Source of the DNA: an uncultured Gardnerella sp.
Lineage (GTDB): Bacteria > Actinomycetota > Actinomycetes > Actinomycetales > Bifidobacteriaceae
Assembly (NCBI GenBank): GCA_947088155.1
Contig: CAMUFL010000019.1
Coordinates: forward strand, 1 to 12,740
Length of the DNA stretch: 12,740 bases
Reading direction: 5' to 3'
The translations under genes were made by a program, and so were the position numbers. Of this stretch, positions 1-8,311 are shown one piece after another (position 1 is the first letter of the stretch; every line of letters starts with the position of its first letter). The notes beneath the pieces were generated by a model. It had not been told where the DNA came from, searched no databases, and worked only from the letters and a program-made list of their open reading frames with translations.

Positions 1-133
1 CAGCTTCAGAACCAGAACCAGTATCACCAGTTCCTGTATTGCCGGTTCCAGCATTGCCAGTTCCAGCATTACCTGTTCCGGCATTGCCTGTTCCAGAACC
101 AGAACCAATATTGCCGGTTCCAGCACCGTTATA
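1..133 (-). repeat. Gly/Thr/Asn-rich low-complexity tail repeats
   Basis: This is the extreme C-terminal coding sequence visible for the FIVAR protein. It is built from a degenerate 15-nt unit encoding GTGNA, with GTGNT, GTGDT and GSGS variants. Such flexible linkers often precede an LPxTG sorting signal and span the cell wall. The sorting signal itself is not in the window, so wall anchoring is inferred. Confidence 0.75.
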
Positions 134-3100
134 CTTATTCGCAATACTGTTCTTTGCAGCCTGAAGATCCTTCAACGCAGCATCAACTTGAGCCTGGGTA
201 GCATTCGGATCAGCAAGCACACGTTTAGCCTCAGCCAACGCCTTCTTATATACATCCAAATCAGGAGCTTCACCAAGCAAGTAGGCAAATGACTTGCTAA
301 AGTGAGAATCATCATCAACTTCAGCTTGCAATACCGTCTTATTAACACCATTCAAAGCATCTTTAGCATTCTTAAGATTCTTTAACGCAGTATTAACAAG
401 AGCTTGACGATCTGATTGAGACTTAGCAGCAAGATCCACACCCTTACCAGCAGGATCAGCTAGCTTAGATATAAGCTCCTTCGCATCTTGCAAAGCCTTA
501 TTATATGTTTGCTGCTTTTCAGCAGTATCATACGCGTATTTTACAGATTCTTTCACACTGTTCTCAAGAGCAATCTCAGCTTGCAAATCAGTAATATCAA
601 CACCATTTAGTGCAGCAGCTGCGGTTTGAAGTCGAAGCAGCGCAACATTAACAGCAGTCTGCTTCTGATCAGGAGTATTCGCTGATTGAGCATTCTCCGC
701 ATCAGCAAGAGCAGACTCAGCATTCGTAAGAGCAGTATCATACGCAGATTTCTTATCCTGAACAGCATTCGTATACTGTACGGACTTCTTCAAAGAATCA
801 GCTTTGTCAACTTCAGCCTGCAACTTAGACGTATCTACAGTTCCATTAAGAGCATTAGAAGCATTCTTAAGAGCAGTAGTAGCATCAGAAATTTCTTTCT
901 CTGTTGCACCCTTCTTAGCAAGAATAGTCTGAGCAGTTTGCAAAGCCTGATCAAACGCAGTCTTCTTAGTATCAGAAGCATTCGTGTAAGCAACAGTCTT
1001 CTTCTTCGACTCAGCATCAGTCACAGCCGCCTGCAAACCAGAAGCATCATGACCATCTAAACCAGTAACAGCATTCTTAAGAGCAGTAGTAGCATCAGAA
1101 ATTTCTTTCTCTGTTGCACCCTTCTTAGCAAGAATAGTCTGAGCAGTTTGCAAAGCCTGATCAAACGCAGTCTTCTTAGTATCAGAAGCATTCGTGTAAG
1201 CAACAGTCTTCTTCTTCGACTCAGCATCAGTCACAGCCGCCTGCAAACCAGAAGCATCATGACCATCTAAACCAGTAACAGCATTCTTAAGAGCAGTGAT
1301 AGCGCGAGTAATCTCATCTGCTGTTGCACCAGCTTTCTTTACAATGCCTTCTGCAGAAGCTATAGCATCGTCAAGAGCAGCTTGCTTCTCAGTAGAAGCA
1401 TTCTTATAAGAAACATCATTCTTCTTATCTTTTGCTTCTGTGAGCTTTGTTACCAATTGAGTCTTGTCGTTACCGTCAAGAGCGTTAATGGCATTAGTAA
1501 GTTGAGTTAATGCATCATTAACAGCTTTCTGCTTCTGCTCAGGAGTCTTAGCAGCCTCACCAGGTTTTTGAGTTGCTGTAGATTTAGCATCAGCAAGAGC
1601 AGACTCAGCCTGTTGCAAAGCCGAATCAACAGCTTGCTTCTTTGCTTCAGAAGCATTCTCATACTTATATGCGTCCTGAGACTTAGGAGTAGTAACACCG
1701 GTCAACTTCTTAGCATTATCAACAGCCGTCTGAAGCTCAGCTGTATTAACCGTTCCATCAAGACCGTTTATCGCAGTATTCAAGTTATTCAAAGCTGTGC
1801 TGATTTCAGGATCAGTGTGACCGTGAGGAGTCTTAACAAGATCTTCGGCAGTCTTCAAAGCATCATCAAGAGCCTTTTTCTTAGCAGAAGTACCATTCTT
1901 GTAAACAACTTCTTGCTGCTTAGCTTTTGCATTGGTGATAGCAGTCTGCAACTCACTCACGTCATTACCGTCAAGATTTTGAACAGCTTGCTTGAGTGCA
2001 GTCAATGCATCATTAACAGCTTTCTGCTTCTGCTCACGAGTCTTAGTGGACTGAGTTTTACGAGTCGCTTCATTAAGAGCAGCTTGCGCGTTGCCAAGAG
2101 CAGTATTGAACGCAGACTTCTTTGTTTCAGAAGCATTCTTACACTTCGCATTATTCTTCAGAGCATTGTCCTTAGTAACTTCATCTTGAAGCGCCTGAGT
2201 ATCAACACCATCAAGTTCGTTAATGGCATTAGTAAGTTGAGTTAATGCATCATTAACAGCTTTCTGCTTCTGCTCAGGAGTCTTAGCAGCCTCACCAGGT
2301 TTTTGAGTTGCTGTAGATTTAGCATCAGCAAGAGCAGACTCAGCCTGTTGCAAAGCTGTATCAACAGCTTGCTTCTTTGCTTCAGAAGCATTCTCATACT
2401 TAGCATCGCCAGCAGATTGAGGGTTAGTCGACTTCTTCAGCTTCTTAGCCTCAGCAACTTTCTGCTCAAGTCCAGTTATATTGACTTTGCCATCAAGAGC
2501 AGCTTTAGCAGAATTGATAGCATCAACAGCTTGAGCTACTTTCTCAGCAGTTGCATTAGCATCAGTAAGCACTGCATTACCATTAGCAATAGCTTCATTG
2601 TAAGTAATTTTCTTAGTCTGATCTGCATTAATATAAGCAATCGTCTTCTTGAAATCAGCATCATTGTTAATAAGTGTTTGCAGCGCAGACTTATCAACAG
2701 TTTTGCCACCGAGATCCTGAACAGCCTTTTCTAATGCCTTCTTAATCTCATCAACCTTGGCACCATCAGCATTCGTACCATTAGTTAGATCAACAAGAGT
2801 AGATGCATTTGTTAATGCAGTGTCAAAAGCAGTCTTCTTATCATCTTTATAATCAGGCTTTGCTATAAGAGTAGACTTCTGACCATTAACAAGAGTCACA
2901 AGATCCTTGAGCGACTTCATCTTGCCATCAAGCTCTTTAGCCTTAGTAACAACAGCAGTGATAGCGGTTTTCACTTTTTCGATAGTGTCTAAATTACTCT
3001 GAGGGTTAGTTTCAGGATTTGCAACTTCTTCCTTAAGAGCCTTCTTCTGTGCATTATTAAGATTCTTAAGACTATCTATTGCAGCATTCGCATCTTTTCT

Positions 3101-6100
3101 AGTCTTTGCAAGCTCAACTTCCTGAAGAATAGAATCAATGTCTTGTATAGAGTCGGTATTTTTATCATCCAACTTCGTATTGAAGTTCATAGCTTCTTGA
3201 TCAGTAAGATCACCATTCTGCTTCAACTCAGCAATCTTCTTCTTAGCAGCAGCTTTAGCATCCTCAAACTCAGCATTGTTGAGAATCTCTGCAACTTTAT
3301 CAAGATTTCCAGCGTTACCAATTTCACCCTGATACTTCTGCTTATCCTGTTCGCTGAGATTATTCAGCTTACTAATCTTGTCTTTAGCAGCAGCCTTAGC
3401 AGCATCAAGACCATTGTTATTATTGCTATCAGCAGCAGCCTGATTCTGATTGCCCTTTAGTGTAGCATCATCTTTGGCTTTTTTTACATCTTCAGCATTC
3501 TGAGCTTCACTAACTTGCTTAATAAACTGCTCTTTCTCCTCAGGCTTGAGTTTGTCATTCCCGTTAATTTCATTAATAGCAGCCTGCTTTTGCTTCTCAA
3601 GTTCAGCTGTCTTCTTAGCTTCTTCAGCCTTGCCTGCGTCTTGATGTTCTTGCTGATTCTGAGTTTGTATATCAGTATCAACCTTCGCATCATCTTTCTG
3701 CTGCTGCTGTTGCTTCTCCTGCTCAGCCTGCTGATCAGCTTGTTGCTGCTGCTTATTATGCTCTTCCTGCTTCTTTTGATCCTGATCCTTTTGGAACTCG
3801 TTTATCTTTTCGCGAATCTTTTCGGGATCAGTCTCATTACCAATCTTCTTATCAAGTTCAGTCTTTTGCTCAGGAGTCAAACCAAGATTATTCTTAGCAT
3901 CATTAATCTGCTGTTGAGCATCTTTCTTTTTCTTCTCATCTTTACCATGCTTATCAGCAGACTTAATAATCTTGTCTACATCTTCTGGCTTAGTAATATT
4001 GTTGATTTCACCTTGATGATCTTCCTTGAACTTCTTAATCTCTTGATCATTCAAGCCATTTTTCTTAAGAATCTTGTCAATAAGATCATTAGCTTCCTTT
4101 TTAAGCTCTTTAGGATTAGGAGCGGCAGAATCTGAAACGAAGCAATCATCTGCAGAAAGCATAAAAGCAGTTTCCTGACCAAAGTTGCCATTCTTCTTAA
4201 TCTCTATAGAATTACCTTGATATATTGAAACAATACCATTCTGACCAAAATTTCCATTGGATAACGTTAGATTTGAGCCGCTTTTGGTATGCCACTTATC
4301 CTTATATTTATATAGCTGCATACCATTTCCTATGTTATCGCCAGTAGTATTCAGCTTATCTAATAAACCGCTAGTGCCATTAATAAATCTATCAGTTATT
4401 GCGGTTTGTCCTTGATTAGCTTCCCAGTTATCTTGTACAAACTTGCGAACAAACTTATGCCAATCATCTGAAGTAAGCTTACTTTTATCTTTAACAGCAA
4501 TCTTAGTGATGTTATATTTGTAACCATTCCTGCTAGCATTTTGCATCGTTGGATTTTCTGGATTCCCCTTGGTGTATACCAATTCAGAGTAGTCGAAGGT
4601 AGAAGTTGAATCATCATTAAACTTAACAGTCATAGTATGCGTATTATCATCAAATGTGATAGCACTATTTTCATTCTTACCTTTTAGCTTGCTTTGAAGC
4701 TCATTATTGGCTGTTAAGATAGCTTGCCTAATAGTTGACTGTTCTTTTTCTTGAATCTTCTTAGCATCTTGTACAGGTGTACGAGCTGGAAGCGTAATGT
4801 AAGTAGTCTCATTAAGCTTCTTCGCTTGATACACCAGCTTGCCGCCATCGAGCTTATCAGTAGACTTATCAGTATAAGTGATAGTCACGTTGCCTTTATT
4901 ATCTACTGTAATAGATTTCTTAGCTTCTTCTAGATTGTTAGGCTTACCAATTGCATCTATGAAGTCAGCTTTAGTTTTATTGGCTTCATAAACTTTCTTC
5001 ACAAGTTCTGTTTGCTCACCTTGAGTCAACCCTTGTGGGTTTCCAACAGCCATTGGAACTGGATAGTACGGTGTAAACTTATCCGCAAGTGAACGCTGCT
5101 TCTTTACAAGATATTTGCCTTCAATTGTCTTAGTGGAAGGAGTGCCAATTTTATCATCAAACGTGATAGTCGCTTTGCCGTTAGCATCAACAGTTACACT
5201 CTTGATATTCTTATCTTTATTAGCATTCTTAATAGCATTTTCAACTTGCTTCTTCTCTGACTGATCAAGAGCAGTTGGATTCTTCACAGGAGTCAAAGCT
5301 GGATACGTAATTTTTGTGCGATCCGCTAATGGCACGTAGCGCTTAGTTAGATTCTCCTTAAAAATAGTATCCGTAGAGTTATCTTTATACGTTACCGTTG
5401 CGCTACCATCGTCATTGACTTTTACAGCCTTTTTGAAAGCCGCTTCAGTAGGAACTTCCGGCATACCGTTAAGCTTTTTCAGTACATCAGCATTATTCTT
5501 ATTAGCTTCCCACAGCTTTGTAAGAACAGACTTCTTCGCATCTTCTGAAAGATTCTTGCCATATTTCGAAGAATCAACCTCTACTTTATCTTTAGGATAA
5601 GCAAGTTCTAATTCCTTGGAATACTCTGGCAACGTCGGCGCAAGCGCAACCTTACCAACAGTGTAATGCCAGTTACCCAGTACCTGATACACACCTGCAG
5701 CAAACTTCAAAGGCTCCGTTTTATTATTCAGTTTAATAACGAAGCTAATCTTAGATCTTCTATTGCCTCTACTCTCCCAGTTAATAATCAAAGCGCTAGT
5801 AGCATTCTTATACTCCCTAGAAGTATCGAGAGTATCACCAGATTTATCATAACCGCCGGCTTCACCGGTCATTCTTTCCCAGTTACTCTTAAATTCAGCA
5901 CCTTGCGCTTTATTATTATCAAACCAGAAACGGCTTACAGACTGATCCCAAGCAGCCTTTGTATATTGTGTACCTGTTTTTTGAGAAGCTGAACCACCAG
6001 TCAACTCTTCGTCTTTATACAAAGTAATGCTATCGTCTACAATTGTGACGTCCTTAGGCACGCTCGCCCACCAGAATGGTCGACCACCCCACCATTCACC

Positions 6101-6508
6101 ATGAGAATTAAACTGGTACTCAACCTTATAGTACTGACCGAATGTTGCCCTATCAGCCTTGTCTTTATCAATTTCCTTATTCTTATCACAAGGAACTGCG
6201 TTAATATCTACGTATTTCTGCACCTTCGTAGAAGAATCGCGATTTGCATACCTATAGCTACCATCAGGAAGATTAAAACCATTAGCCCAAGCTTGATGAG
6301 TTGGCAAACCAGCACCACAAGCAAGCAAGCTTGCCAATGTTGCAGTTACAGCAATTTTCGGTAAACGTGAAACCGCATACGACTTACATGCTTCTAAACG
6401 AGTTCCACTTATCTCTTTCGCCATTGAACGAAGTGTACTCGGCTTCAAATACGCGTAATTCTTAGACACATGTAAAGCGTTTTTAGCAGCTTGTGTTTTC
6501 TTAACCAT
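1..6508 (-). CDS. Giant FIVAR/GA-module repeat surface protein (C-terminus outside window)
   Basis: The frame is open for 2169 codons from ATG 6508 to the left edge. The start is supported by a GTGAGGA ribosome binding site 7 nt upstream. Residues 1-75 form a long-n-region signal peptide, with a hydrophobic core around 52-68 and a likely AWA/N cleavage at 75/76. Residues 76-299 are a unique Trp-rich N-terminal domain. About 300-645 holds four Ebh-like repeats (EKxxVxxAIxxAN helix followed by a TVDxxGxATITYxD strand pair). About 645-790 is unique. About 792-1190 has GA-module-like three-helix segments, split by a Q/E/K-rich stretch (907-957). About 1190-2125 has around twelve FIVAR-like repeats (anchor YxNASxxKKxAxD). 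A Gly/Thr/Asn-rich tail follows. FIVAR and GA modules are known from Gram-positive adhesins that bind matrix, glycans or albumin, so adhesion is inferred. A wall-anchor motif would lie off the window. Confidence 0.93.
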   Translation of the reverse strand, partial: MVKKTQAAKNALHVSKNYAYLKPSTLRSMAKEISGTRLEACKSYAVSRLPKIAVTATLASLLACGAGLPTHQAWANGFNLPDGSYRYANRDSSTKVQKYVDINAVPCDKNKEIDKDKADRATFGQYYKVEYQFNSHGEWWGGRPFWWASVPKDVTIVDDSITLYKDEELTGGSASQKTGTQYTKAAWDQSVSRFWFDNNKAQGAEFKSNWERMTGEAGGYDKSGDTLDTSREYKNATSALIINWESRGNRRSKISFVIKLNNKTEPLKFAAGVYQVLGNWHYTVGKVALAPTLPEYSKELELAYPKDKVEVDSSKYGKNLSEDAKKSVLTKLWEANKNNADVLKKLNGMPEVPTEAAFKKAVKVNDDGSATVTYKDNSTDTIFKENLTKRYVPLADRTKITYPALTPVKNPTALDQSEKKQVENAIKNANKDKNIKSVTVDANGKATITFDDKIGTPSTKTIEGKYLVKKQRSLADKFTPYYPVPMAVGNPQGLTQGEQTELVKKVYEANKTKADFIDAIGKPNNLEEAKKSITVDNKGNVTITYTDKSTDKLDGGKLVYQAKKLNETTYITLPARTPVQDAKKIQEKEQSTIRQAILTANNELQSKLKGKNENSAITFDDNTHTMTVKFNDDSTSTFDYSELVYTKGNPENPTMQNASRNGYKYNITKIAVKDKSKLTSDDWHKFVRKFVQDNWEANQGQTAITDRFINGTSGLLDKLNTTGDNIGNGMQLYKYKDKWHTKSGSNLTLSNGNFGQNGIVSIYQGNSIEIKKNGNFGQETAFMLSADDCFVSDSAAPNPKELKKEANDLIDKILKKNGLNDQEIKKFKEDHQGEINNITKPEDVDKIIKSADKHGKDEKKKKDAQQQINDAKNNLGLTPEQKTELDKKIGNETDPEKIREKINEFQKDQDQKKQEEHNKQQQQADQQAEQEKQQQQQKDDAKVDTDIQTQNQQEHQDAGKAEEAKKTAELEKQKQAAINEINGNDKLKPEEKEQFIKQVSEAQNAEDVKKAKDDATLKGNQNQAAADSNNNNGLDAAKAAAKDKISKLNNLSEQDKQKYQGEIGNAGNLDKVAEILNNAEFEDAKAAAKKKIAELKQNGDLTDQEAMNFNTKLDDKNTDSIQDIDSILQEVELAKTRKDANAAIDSLKNLNNAQKKALKEEVANPETNPQSNLDTIEKVKTAITAVVTKAKELDGKMKSLKDLVTLVNGQKSTLIAKPDYKDDKKTAFDTALTNASTLVDLTNGTNADGAKVDEIKKALEKAVQDLGGKTVDKSALQTLINNDADFKKTIAYINADQTKKITYNEAIANGNAVLTDANATAEKVAQAVDAINSAKAALDGKVNITGLEQKVAEAKKLKKSTNPQSAGDAKYENASEAKKQAVDTALQQAESALADAKSTATQKPGEAAKTPEQKQKAVNDALTQLTNAINELDGVDTQALQDEVTKDNALKNNAKCKNASETKKSAFNTALGNAQAALNEATRKTQSTKTREQKQKAVNDALTALKQAVQNLDGNDVSELQTAITNAKAKQQEVVYKNGTSAKKKALDDALKTAEDLVKTPHGHTDPEISTALNNLNTAINGLDGTVNTAELQTAVDNAKKLTGVTTPKSQDAYKYENASEAKKQAVDSALQQAESALADAKSTATQKPGEAAKTPEQKQKAVNDALTQLTNAINALDGNDKTQLVTKLTEAKDKKNDVSYKNASTEKQAALDDAIASAEGIVKKAGATADEITRAITALKNAVTGLDGHDASGLQAAVTDAESKKKTVAYTNASDTKKTAFDQALQTAQTILAKKGATEKEISDATTALKNAVTGLDGHDASGLQAAVTDAESKKKTVAYTNASDTKKTAFDQALQTAQTILAKKGATEKEISDATTALKNASNALNGTVDTSKLQAEVDKADSLKKSVQYTNAVQDKKSAYDTALTNAESALADAENAQSANTPDQKQTAVNVALLRLQTAAAALNGVDITDLQAEIALENSVKESVKYAYDTAEKQQTYNKALQDAKELISKLADPAGKGVDLAAKSQSDRQALVNTALKNLKNAKDALNGVNKTVLQAEVDDDSHFSKSFAYLLGEAPDLDVYKKALAEAKRVLADPNATQAQVDAALKDLQAAKNSIANKYNGAGTGNIGSGSGTGNAGTGNAGTGNAGTGNTGTGDTGSGSEA
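861..1297 (-). repeat. Perfect 210-bp tandem duplication of one FIVAR unit
   Basis: Positions 861-1087 are identical to 1071-1297, which gives a 210-bp (70-residue) period. The match breaks at 1088 versus 1298. Upstream it breaks just before 861. The two units encode identical proteins with anchor YTNASDTKK. Identity at the DNA level, including third positions, points to a recent duplication or gene conversion. Confidence 0.95.
1483..1667 (-). repeat. Dispersed near-identical FIVAR segment, copy A
   Basis: This 185-bp block matches 2218-2402 at an offset of 735 bp with only two mismatches (1622 and 1624). The first 139 bp are identical. It encodes the YENASEAKKQAVD anchor and the helix after it, including the segment TQKPGEAAKTPEQKQKAVND. 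The intervening units are much more divergent. Confidence 0.93.
2218..2402 (-). repeat. Dispersed near-identical FIVAR segment, copy B
   Basis: This is the partner of the block at 1483-1667, 245 codons away in the same reading frame. Together they are an in-frame substrate for homologous recombination. A crossover would delete or duplicate about three repeat units without breaking the frame. Confidence 0.93.
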
Positions 6509-6594
6509 TAGCAGTCCTCACTTGTATATTTTCTCTTCAACTCGCTCTGCAGACATAAACTCACATCTTGTAAAAGAGCTTGTTAACAGAGCAA

Positions 6595-6624
6595 AGGATA
6601 CCCCCCCCCCGCGTAATAATTCAA
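6595..6624 (-). promoter_or_regulatory. Predicted promoter of the FIVAR gene with a poly-G spacer
   Basis: On the minus strand, TTGAAT (6624-6619) is a -35-like box and TATCCT (6600-6595) a -10-like box. They are separated by 18 nt, ten of which are a continuous G run. The transcript would start near 6588 and have a leader of about 80 nt. Each hexamer matches the sigma-70 consensus at four of six positions. I found no better promoter between the tract and the start codon. Loss of one G would give the optimal 17-nt spacer. The promoter is inferred from sequence only. Confidence 0.5.
6601..6610. repeat. Homopolymer tract, ten C on the plus strand (poly-G for the FIVAR gene)
   Basis: An uninterrupted run of ten C lies 92 nt upstream of the FIVAR start codon, in an otherwise AT-rich intergenic region. 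Runs of this length are prone to slipped-strand mispairing. The exact count may vary between cells or reflect sequencing error. Confidence 0.9.
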
Positions 6625-6646
6625 GTAATATAGACAAAAACTACCA

Positions 6647-6662
6647 TGTGATTAAGGTCACA
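6647..6662. promoter_or_regulatory. TGTGA-N6-TCACA palindrome, CRP/GlxR-like operator candidate
   Basis: The plus strand has TGTGA (6647-6651), six bases, then TCACA (6658-6662). This is the full half-site pair recognised by CRP-family regulators, including actinobacterial GlxR. Its centre is about 66 nt upstream of the predicted FIVAR transcription start, so it could serve as an upstream activator site. No regulator gene is in the window, and binding is inferred from the motif alone. Confidence 0.45.
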
Positions 6663-6692
6663 ACTATATTCAATATTAATTATTCCAAATAA

Positions 6693-8000
6693 TCATGCGA
6701 GCGCCGCATAGCTAGTATTTGGCAACTGTGGTAAAACAGCCAGCAAACCGGCAGTAAAAATCAGCGCAAGTATAGGCAACAGATGCCATTGGAACGTAGA
6801 CGAGAATGCAAATCCAATCCAAGATCCAGTAGTAGCACCAATCGCAAACGCAAGGCGCGCCCAACCAGAAAACTTAGCGAGCGCACTTCCTTTGAACAGA
6901 ATCTGACGCGCAACAATAATCGACTCCACCAACAACATTCCACCAATCGATTCAAGGAAGAATGCAACCCACATTATTGGCAAAAGACTACTAAACATAA
7001 AGCAATAAGCAAGCAAGCTCACAACAATTCCTAAAACCGCTATTTTTCTTAAACCGAGTTTTTGAGACGAATGCGCATATAAAACGGACGCAAGCACGCT
7101 TCCTACGCCACTGAAAATATACAGTATTGTTAAGGATTTAGAGCCATATTGCTTACCAAGACCAAGAAGAATATAAGAAACAGAGCATGCAGGAATAAAA
7201 GCAACCAAAAGAGATCCGGCAAGAAGCATGATTTTACTCTTGAGCGATGGATTCGCAGATTTCTTAATAGTAGATTGATTATCTGCAGATTTGGAATCTG
7301 CTTTATTTTCCAGTTCCGTTTGCTTTTCTTGATTTTCTTGCGATTCATTCTCTACATCTTGCGACGCTTCCTCTTCTACGCAAGACGCTTGCGAAATATC
7401 TTGTTTCATAATAAATCGCGTAGCACAAGCCGCAAAAGAAGTCACGGACGAGAAAATCAAAACCGCAGGAATTGACCAGCTTGCAATCCAAGATCCAAGC
7501 GGAGAGCCGAGCAAGGTTCCTGTAACACTCGCCAAAACGCTTACAATGCCGCTGTAGTTTACAATCATGCCGTCATTGCCGCCGGCAGCATCAACCTCGA
7601 AAACTTCGCTAGCGATATCAATCACTTGCCCGGTAATCAACAATGCGCAAGAAAGAGCTACAAGCGACCACTTCCAAGCTGGAGAGCCAAGCATAAGAAG
7701 CGGCAGCAAACTGAGCACGCCTTCTACGCCTTCAGTCATAGCAAGAGCGCGAAAACCGCCAAGCTTATCAACAATCCAACCAGAGCATGGCGAAAGAAAA
7801 TCGGCAACCGTCATAAAAGTCTTACGAAAACCAATCACCCAAGCCGGCAAGCCAACAATAATAATCGAAGGCAAAACCGAGCCTTCATACGCCTGATTGC
7901 CGAGCATAGAAAAACAAAAGCCAACAAGCGCCCATCGCAATGCCGGACTAATAGATCTCATACGAATAAAAATATTATCTTTGCTAAAAATCGTCTTCAC
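6693..8000 (-). CDS. Major facilitator superfamily (MFS) permease
   Basis: A 435-residue membrane protein is predicted from GTG 8000, which has AGGGGAG 11 nt upstream. The frame extends to a TTG at 8042, and ATG 7961 is another possible start. The protein has two hydrophobic halves, consistent with the 12-helix MFS fold. An MFS motif A-like loop, GWIVDKLGG, sits at about residues 74-82, and a weaker counterpart (AHSSQKLGLRKI) lies in the second half. The halves are joined by a hydrophilic E/Q/K/S-rich cytoplasmic linker at about residues 199-256, longer than is usual. MFS proteins move small solutes or drugs by proton-coupled transport or facilitated diffusion. The substrate cannot be told from sequence. 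The gene precedes the FIVAR gene on the same strand by 184 nt, but that gap holds a separate promoter, so co-transcription is unlikely. Confidence 0.88.
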   Translation of the reverse strand: MKTIFSKDNIFIRMRSISPALRWALVGFCFSMLGNQAYEGSVLPSIIIVGLPAWVIGFRKTFMTVADFLSPCSGWIVDKLGGFRALAMTEGVEGVLSLLPLLMLGSPAWKWSLVALSCALLITGQVIDIASEVFEVDAAGGNDGMIVNYSGIVSVLASVTGTLLGSPLGSWIASWSIPAVLIFSSVTSFAACATRFIMKQDISQASCVEEEASQDVENESQENQEKQTELENKADSKSADNQSTIKKSANPSLKSKIMLLAGSLLVAFIPACSVSYILLGLGKQYGSKSLTILYIFSGVGSVLASVLYAHSSQKLGLRKIAVLGIVVSLLAYCFMFSSLLPIMWVAFFLESIGGMLLVESIIVARQILFKGSALAKFSGWARLAFAIGATTGSWIGFAFSSTFQWHLLPILALIFTAGLLAVLPQLPNTSYAALA

Positions 8001-8122
8001 AGCAACTAACTCTCCCCTAAAAACTTTTTCAAAATAATGCAAACTTACATAACTACTCGCATGATTACTTGCAAATTGCTATCCAACTTAAATAATTCAC
8101 TACAAACTACACAAATCCAATA

Positions 8123-8175
8123 GCTTATTTGACAAATTTGATAACACTATACTCTCGTTTAAAAAAAAAGCAAAA
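8123..8175 (-). promoter_or_regulatory. Candidate promoter of the MFS gene
   Basis: The minus strand has a TATAGT -10-like box at 8151-8146. A TTGCTT -35-like box lies 16 nt upstream, at the end of a nine-T run (plus-strand A run 8161-8169). Transcription would start near 8139, giving a leader of about 140 nt to GTG 8000. The -35 match is weak. The rest of 8001-8311 shows no gene, and I saw no clear terminator for the lipoprotein gene. Confidence 0.35.
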
Positions 8176-8311
8176 TTTGCATCTAAAGCCCTGAGAAACC
8201 ATCCTAAAACTACTACGAGTTTCTCCACTAGCAATCACAAATAAGAGACTTGATAATGCTCAATCTCACCTTGCCTAGTAGGCGTCCAAGACAATTGTAA
8301 ACAGAGAGTTG

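Larger units (their letters stand above)
134..2940 (-). repeat. FIVAR repeat array (about 12 units) inside the giant surface protein
   Basis: Units of about 70-85 residues recur, each with an aromatic anchor (usually YxNAS followed by KKxA), a helix ending in an ALxxA or LADA pattern, and a closing ALxxLxxAxxxLDG helix. Anchor variants in order from the N-terminal side are YKDDK, YINAD, YENAS, CKNAS, YKNGT, YENAS, YKNAS, YTNAS, YTNAS, YTNAV, YAYDT and YLLGE. The last two are the most divergent. One unit carries Cys (residue 1456, codon at 2141-2143) where the others have Tyr. The array is predicted to be an elongated alpha-helical stalk. Unit limits are approximate. Confidence 0.8.

Noticed and set aside
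1..133. Short periodic repeats at the left edge as a CRISPR array
   Set aside because: They are in-frame 15-nt coding units for a Gly/Thr/Asn tail, with no unique spacers between conserved repeats.
1568..4135. Long plus-strand frames of up to 225 codons opposite the FIVAR gene
   Set aside because: They are antisense shadows of a repetitive Ala/Lys/Asn-rich coding sequence, give Leu/Ser/Ile-rich nonsense, recur at the 735-bp repeat offset and lack ribosome sites.
6315..6326. Possible lipobox (LLAC, Cys64) in the FIVAR signal peptide
   Set aside because: Leu at -2 does not fit the lipobox, and a standard AWA cleavage site follows at residue 75, so ordinary signal peptidase processing is more likely.
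6693..8009. Several plus-strand and out-of-frame ORFs within the MFS gene
   Set aside because: The MFS frame explains the hydrophobic pattern and motif A. The others are Arg/Asn/Lys-rich shadows without start signals.
8270..8290. GCCTA/TAGGC hairpin after the lipoprotein gene as a terminator
   Set aside because: The loop would be a single base and no T tract follows on the minus strand.
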